From: Lamellibrachia columna
Taxonomy: Eukaryota; Annelida; Polychaeta; Sabellida; Siboglinidae
DNA: 64,000 bases
Assembly (NCBI GenBank): GCA_963662155.1
Contig: OY759263.1
Coordinates: 4,046,041-4,110,040 of the forward strand
Direction: 5' to 3'
The first letter of the stretch is position 1. Each line of letters starts with the position of its first letter. A program made the translations under genes and the position numbers. Below are positions 62,848 to 64,000 of the stretch, piece by piece. Below the pieces are notes generated by a model. That model was not told the DNA's origin. It worked only from the letters and a program-made list of their open reading frames with translations, and ran no database searches.

Positions 62848-62948
62848 TGGTCAACATCCGCAAGTCGCCTCATCGTCATCGCCATAGTTGTAGTCGTAGT
62901 GATATTACACGCTACCCATGTTGTATCATCATGCTGTTTGTGTTGTTC

Positions 62949-62954
62949 AATAAA
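62949..62954 (+). promoter_or_regulatory. AATAAA after the protease relic
   Basis: Polyadenylation-type signal about 100 bp after the protease stop, near the right limit of the GC-richer block. Confidence 0.4.
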
Positions 62955-63014
62955 AATATAAGACGTCGCCAGCTATGCTGTGTGTTATTCTCATGATGAA
63001 GCATTTTTGGGTAT

Positions 63015-63225
63015 TGAAATGCATTTGTCAGTCATATTCCCATTGTGCCAGTCTGTTTAGATCTTTCTGGAGTTCGTGTGAGTCAAACTTATTTTTTATT
63101 TCTCTATAGAGGACAAAGTCATTTGCAAACAGACGGACTGTGGAGTGAATATTGTGAGGTAGGTCATTGATGTATATGGGGAAAAGTAACGGTCCCAGTA
63201 CCGTGCCCTAGGGTACTGGTGCAGA
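63015..63225 (-). mobile_element. LINE RT fragment
   Basis: Minus strand reads a short RT core: a 'GTVLGPLLF' block, 'YINDLPHNIHSTVRLFAND' and 'HELQKDLNRL'. The catalytic 'FADD' reads 'FAND'. Fragment only, distinct from CR1. Confidence 0.75.
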
Positions 63226-63640
63226 GAATTTACAGAAAAACGCGGAATATCGAATGGAATAAGTAGTACTATTGCACATATAGTATACATAAACGTATTG
63301 TAGACATATATTAGGAAACAGGTTTTGTTAATTATTAGTCAGAGGCAGTATTTTAGAGTAAGTTAGTTCCGGACTCCGACAGGGAAGTCAGTGAGCGTTA
63401 ATAGGGTTGTTTACCATTCGAAAATTTAGATAGCATAGTAAATAGTCAGAAACAGTGGCATATTGGTCAGAACAAGTATTACTATTACACATATATTATA
63501 CACAAACTTCTTATAGACATATTAAGAAATTGTTTTTGTTAACAGAGGCAGGATTTTTCCCGGACTCACACACGTGCTAAAGTGCTGTAAGAGAATAATA
63601 AAATATTTGGAAGAAAGAAAAAAGATGATGGTGTGCGACT
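63226..63640. other. Unassigned; short direct repeat
   Basis: AAGTATTACTATTACACATA with AGACATATTA recurs at about 63261-63310 and 63474-63525, spaced about 210 bp. No gene recognised. Confidence 0.45.
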
Positions 63641-63734
63641 GTGCGGTTAGAACTGCAATTTGTGGAGAGGAAACGTTGATAACGTGAAAAATGCAATATC
63701 AATTAATGTTGCAAGATGGAGATCTTCTGTCTGA

Positions 63735-64000
63735 AAATCTCCAAACTTGGCGATGATATGTACATGAAGAATGGGCTTCGTGTAAGTGGAAAGGGGGCAG
63801 CAGTATTTGCGGATGGACTCACAGCAGCAGTAGACAGCGGCATGGGTAACATAACAAATATGGTTGGTAGTAAACATTGTTTAAACTAGAAGCGCAGGGG
63901 GTTACGTAGAGATGCATCAAGCAGGACAAGAGGCCACCAGTACAGACAAACCAATAACAAATTGTCCTAAACACAGGTCTGAAGCAGGTTGTAAATGCGT
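63735..64000 (+). mobile_element. CR1 LINE fragment (ORF1 end, ORF2 start), cut by window edge
   Basis: Plus strand: 'DMYMKNGLRVSGKGAAVFA' matches the esterase end at 55.28 kb, followed by the ORF1-ORF2 junction (AACATTGTTTAAACTAGAAG) and the ORF2 start in broken frames. Confidence 0.85.

Overview
This is a 64-kb piece of an AT-rich animal nuclear genome. It has GT-AG introns, LINEs, an LTR element, tRNA-derived SINEs, DNA transposons and very many micro- and minisatellites. The mobile elements (CR1 with an esterase module, Ty3/gypsy, a Polinton-like relic) and a CACHD1 gene fit a marine invertebrate, possibly a mollusc or another lophotrochozoan; that placement is inference.

The one clear host gene is on the plus strand: a CACHD1 orthologue (VWFA and Cache domain protein, an alpha2delta-like membrane subunit). 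I reconstruct 25 coding exons from 22305 to the stop at 60382-60384. Every junction keeps phase, 3588 nt in all, about 1195 residues. Exon 1 is the least certain. Order: weak signal peptide, N-terminal module, VWA domain with a degenerate MIDAS, two Cache domains, Cys-rich region, one TM helix, 165-residue tail. One intron uses a GC donor.

1-22.3 kb: no convincing host gene. It holds transposase and CR1 relics, a CpG-bearing stretch (1.55-3.15 kb), four minisatellites in 3.5 kb (4.97-8.43 kb), a 55-unit CAG tract, a SINE, two inverted-repeat DNA elements and a broken repeat-associated gene on the minus strand (about 14.15-15.24 kb).

22.3-60.4 kb: the CACHD1 gene. Its introns carry the mobile DNA. 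Intron 8 has a CR1 copy with an L2-like LINE inserted in it. Intron 12 has a 3.4-kb inverted-repeat element with a broken gene resembling an XPG/FEN nuclease module. Intron 23 (12.5 kb) has a fold-back element and a three-level nest: a Jockey-like LINE split by a gypsy LTR element, with a CR1 LINE at the gypsy end. The last intron is mostly a 31-bp minisatellite.

60.4-64 kb: 3' flank of CACHD1, then a GC-richer island with two adjacent viral-type relic genes of Polinton/adintovirus kind (capsid-type protein, frameshifted; adenain-like protease lacking catalytic residues), then two LINE fragments.
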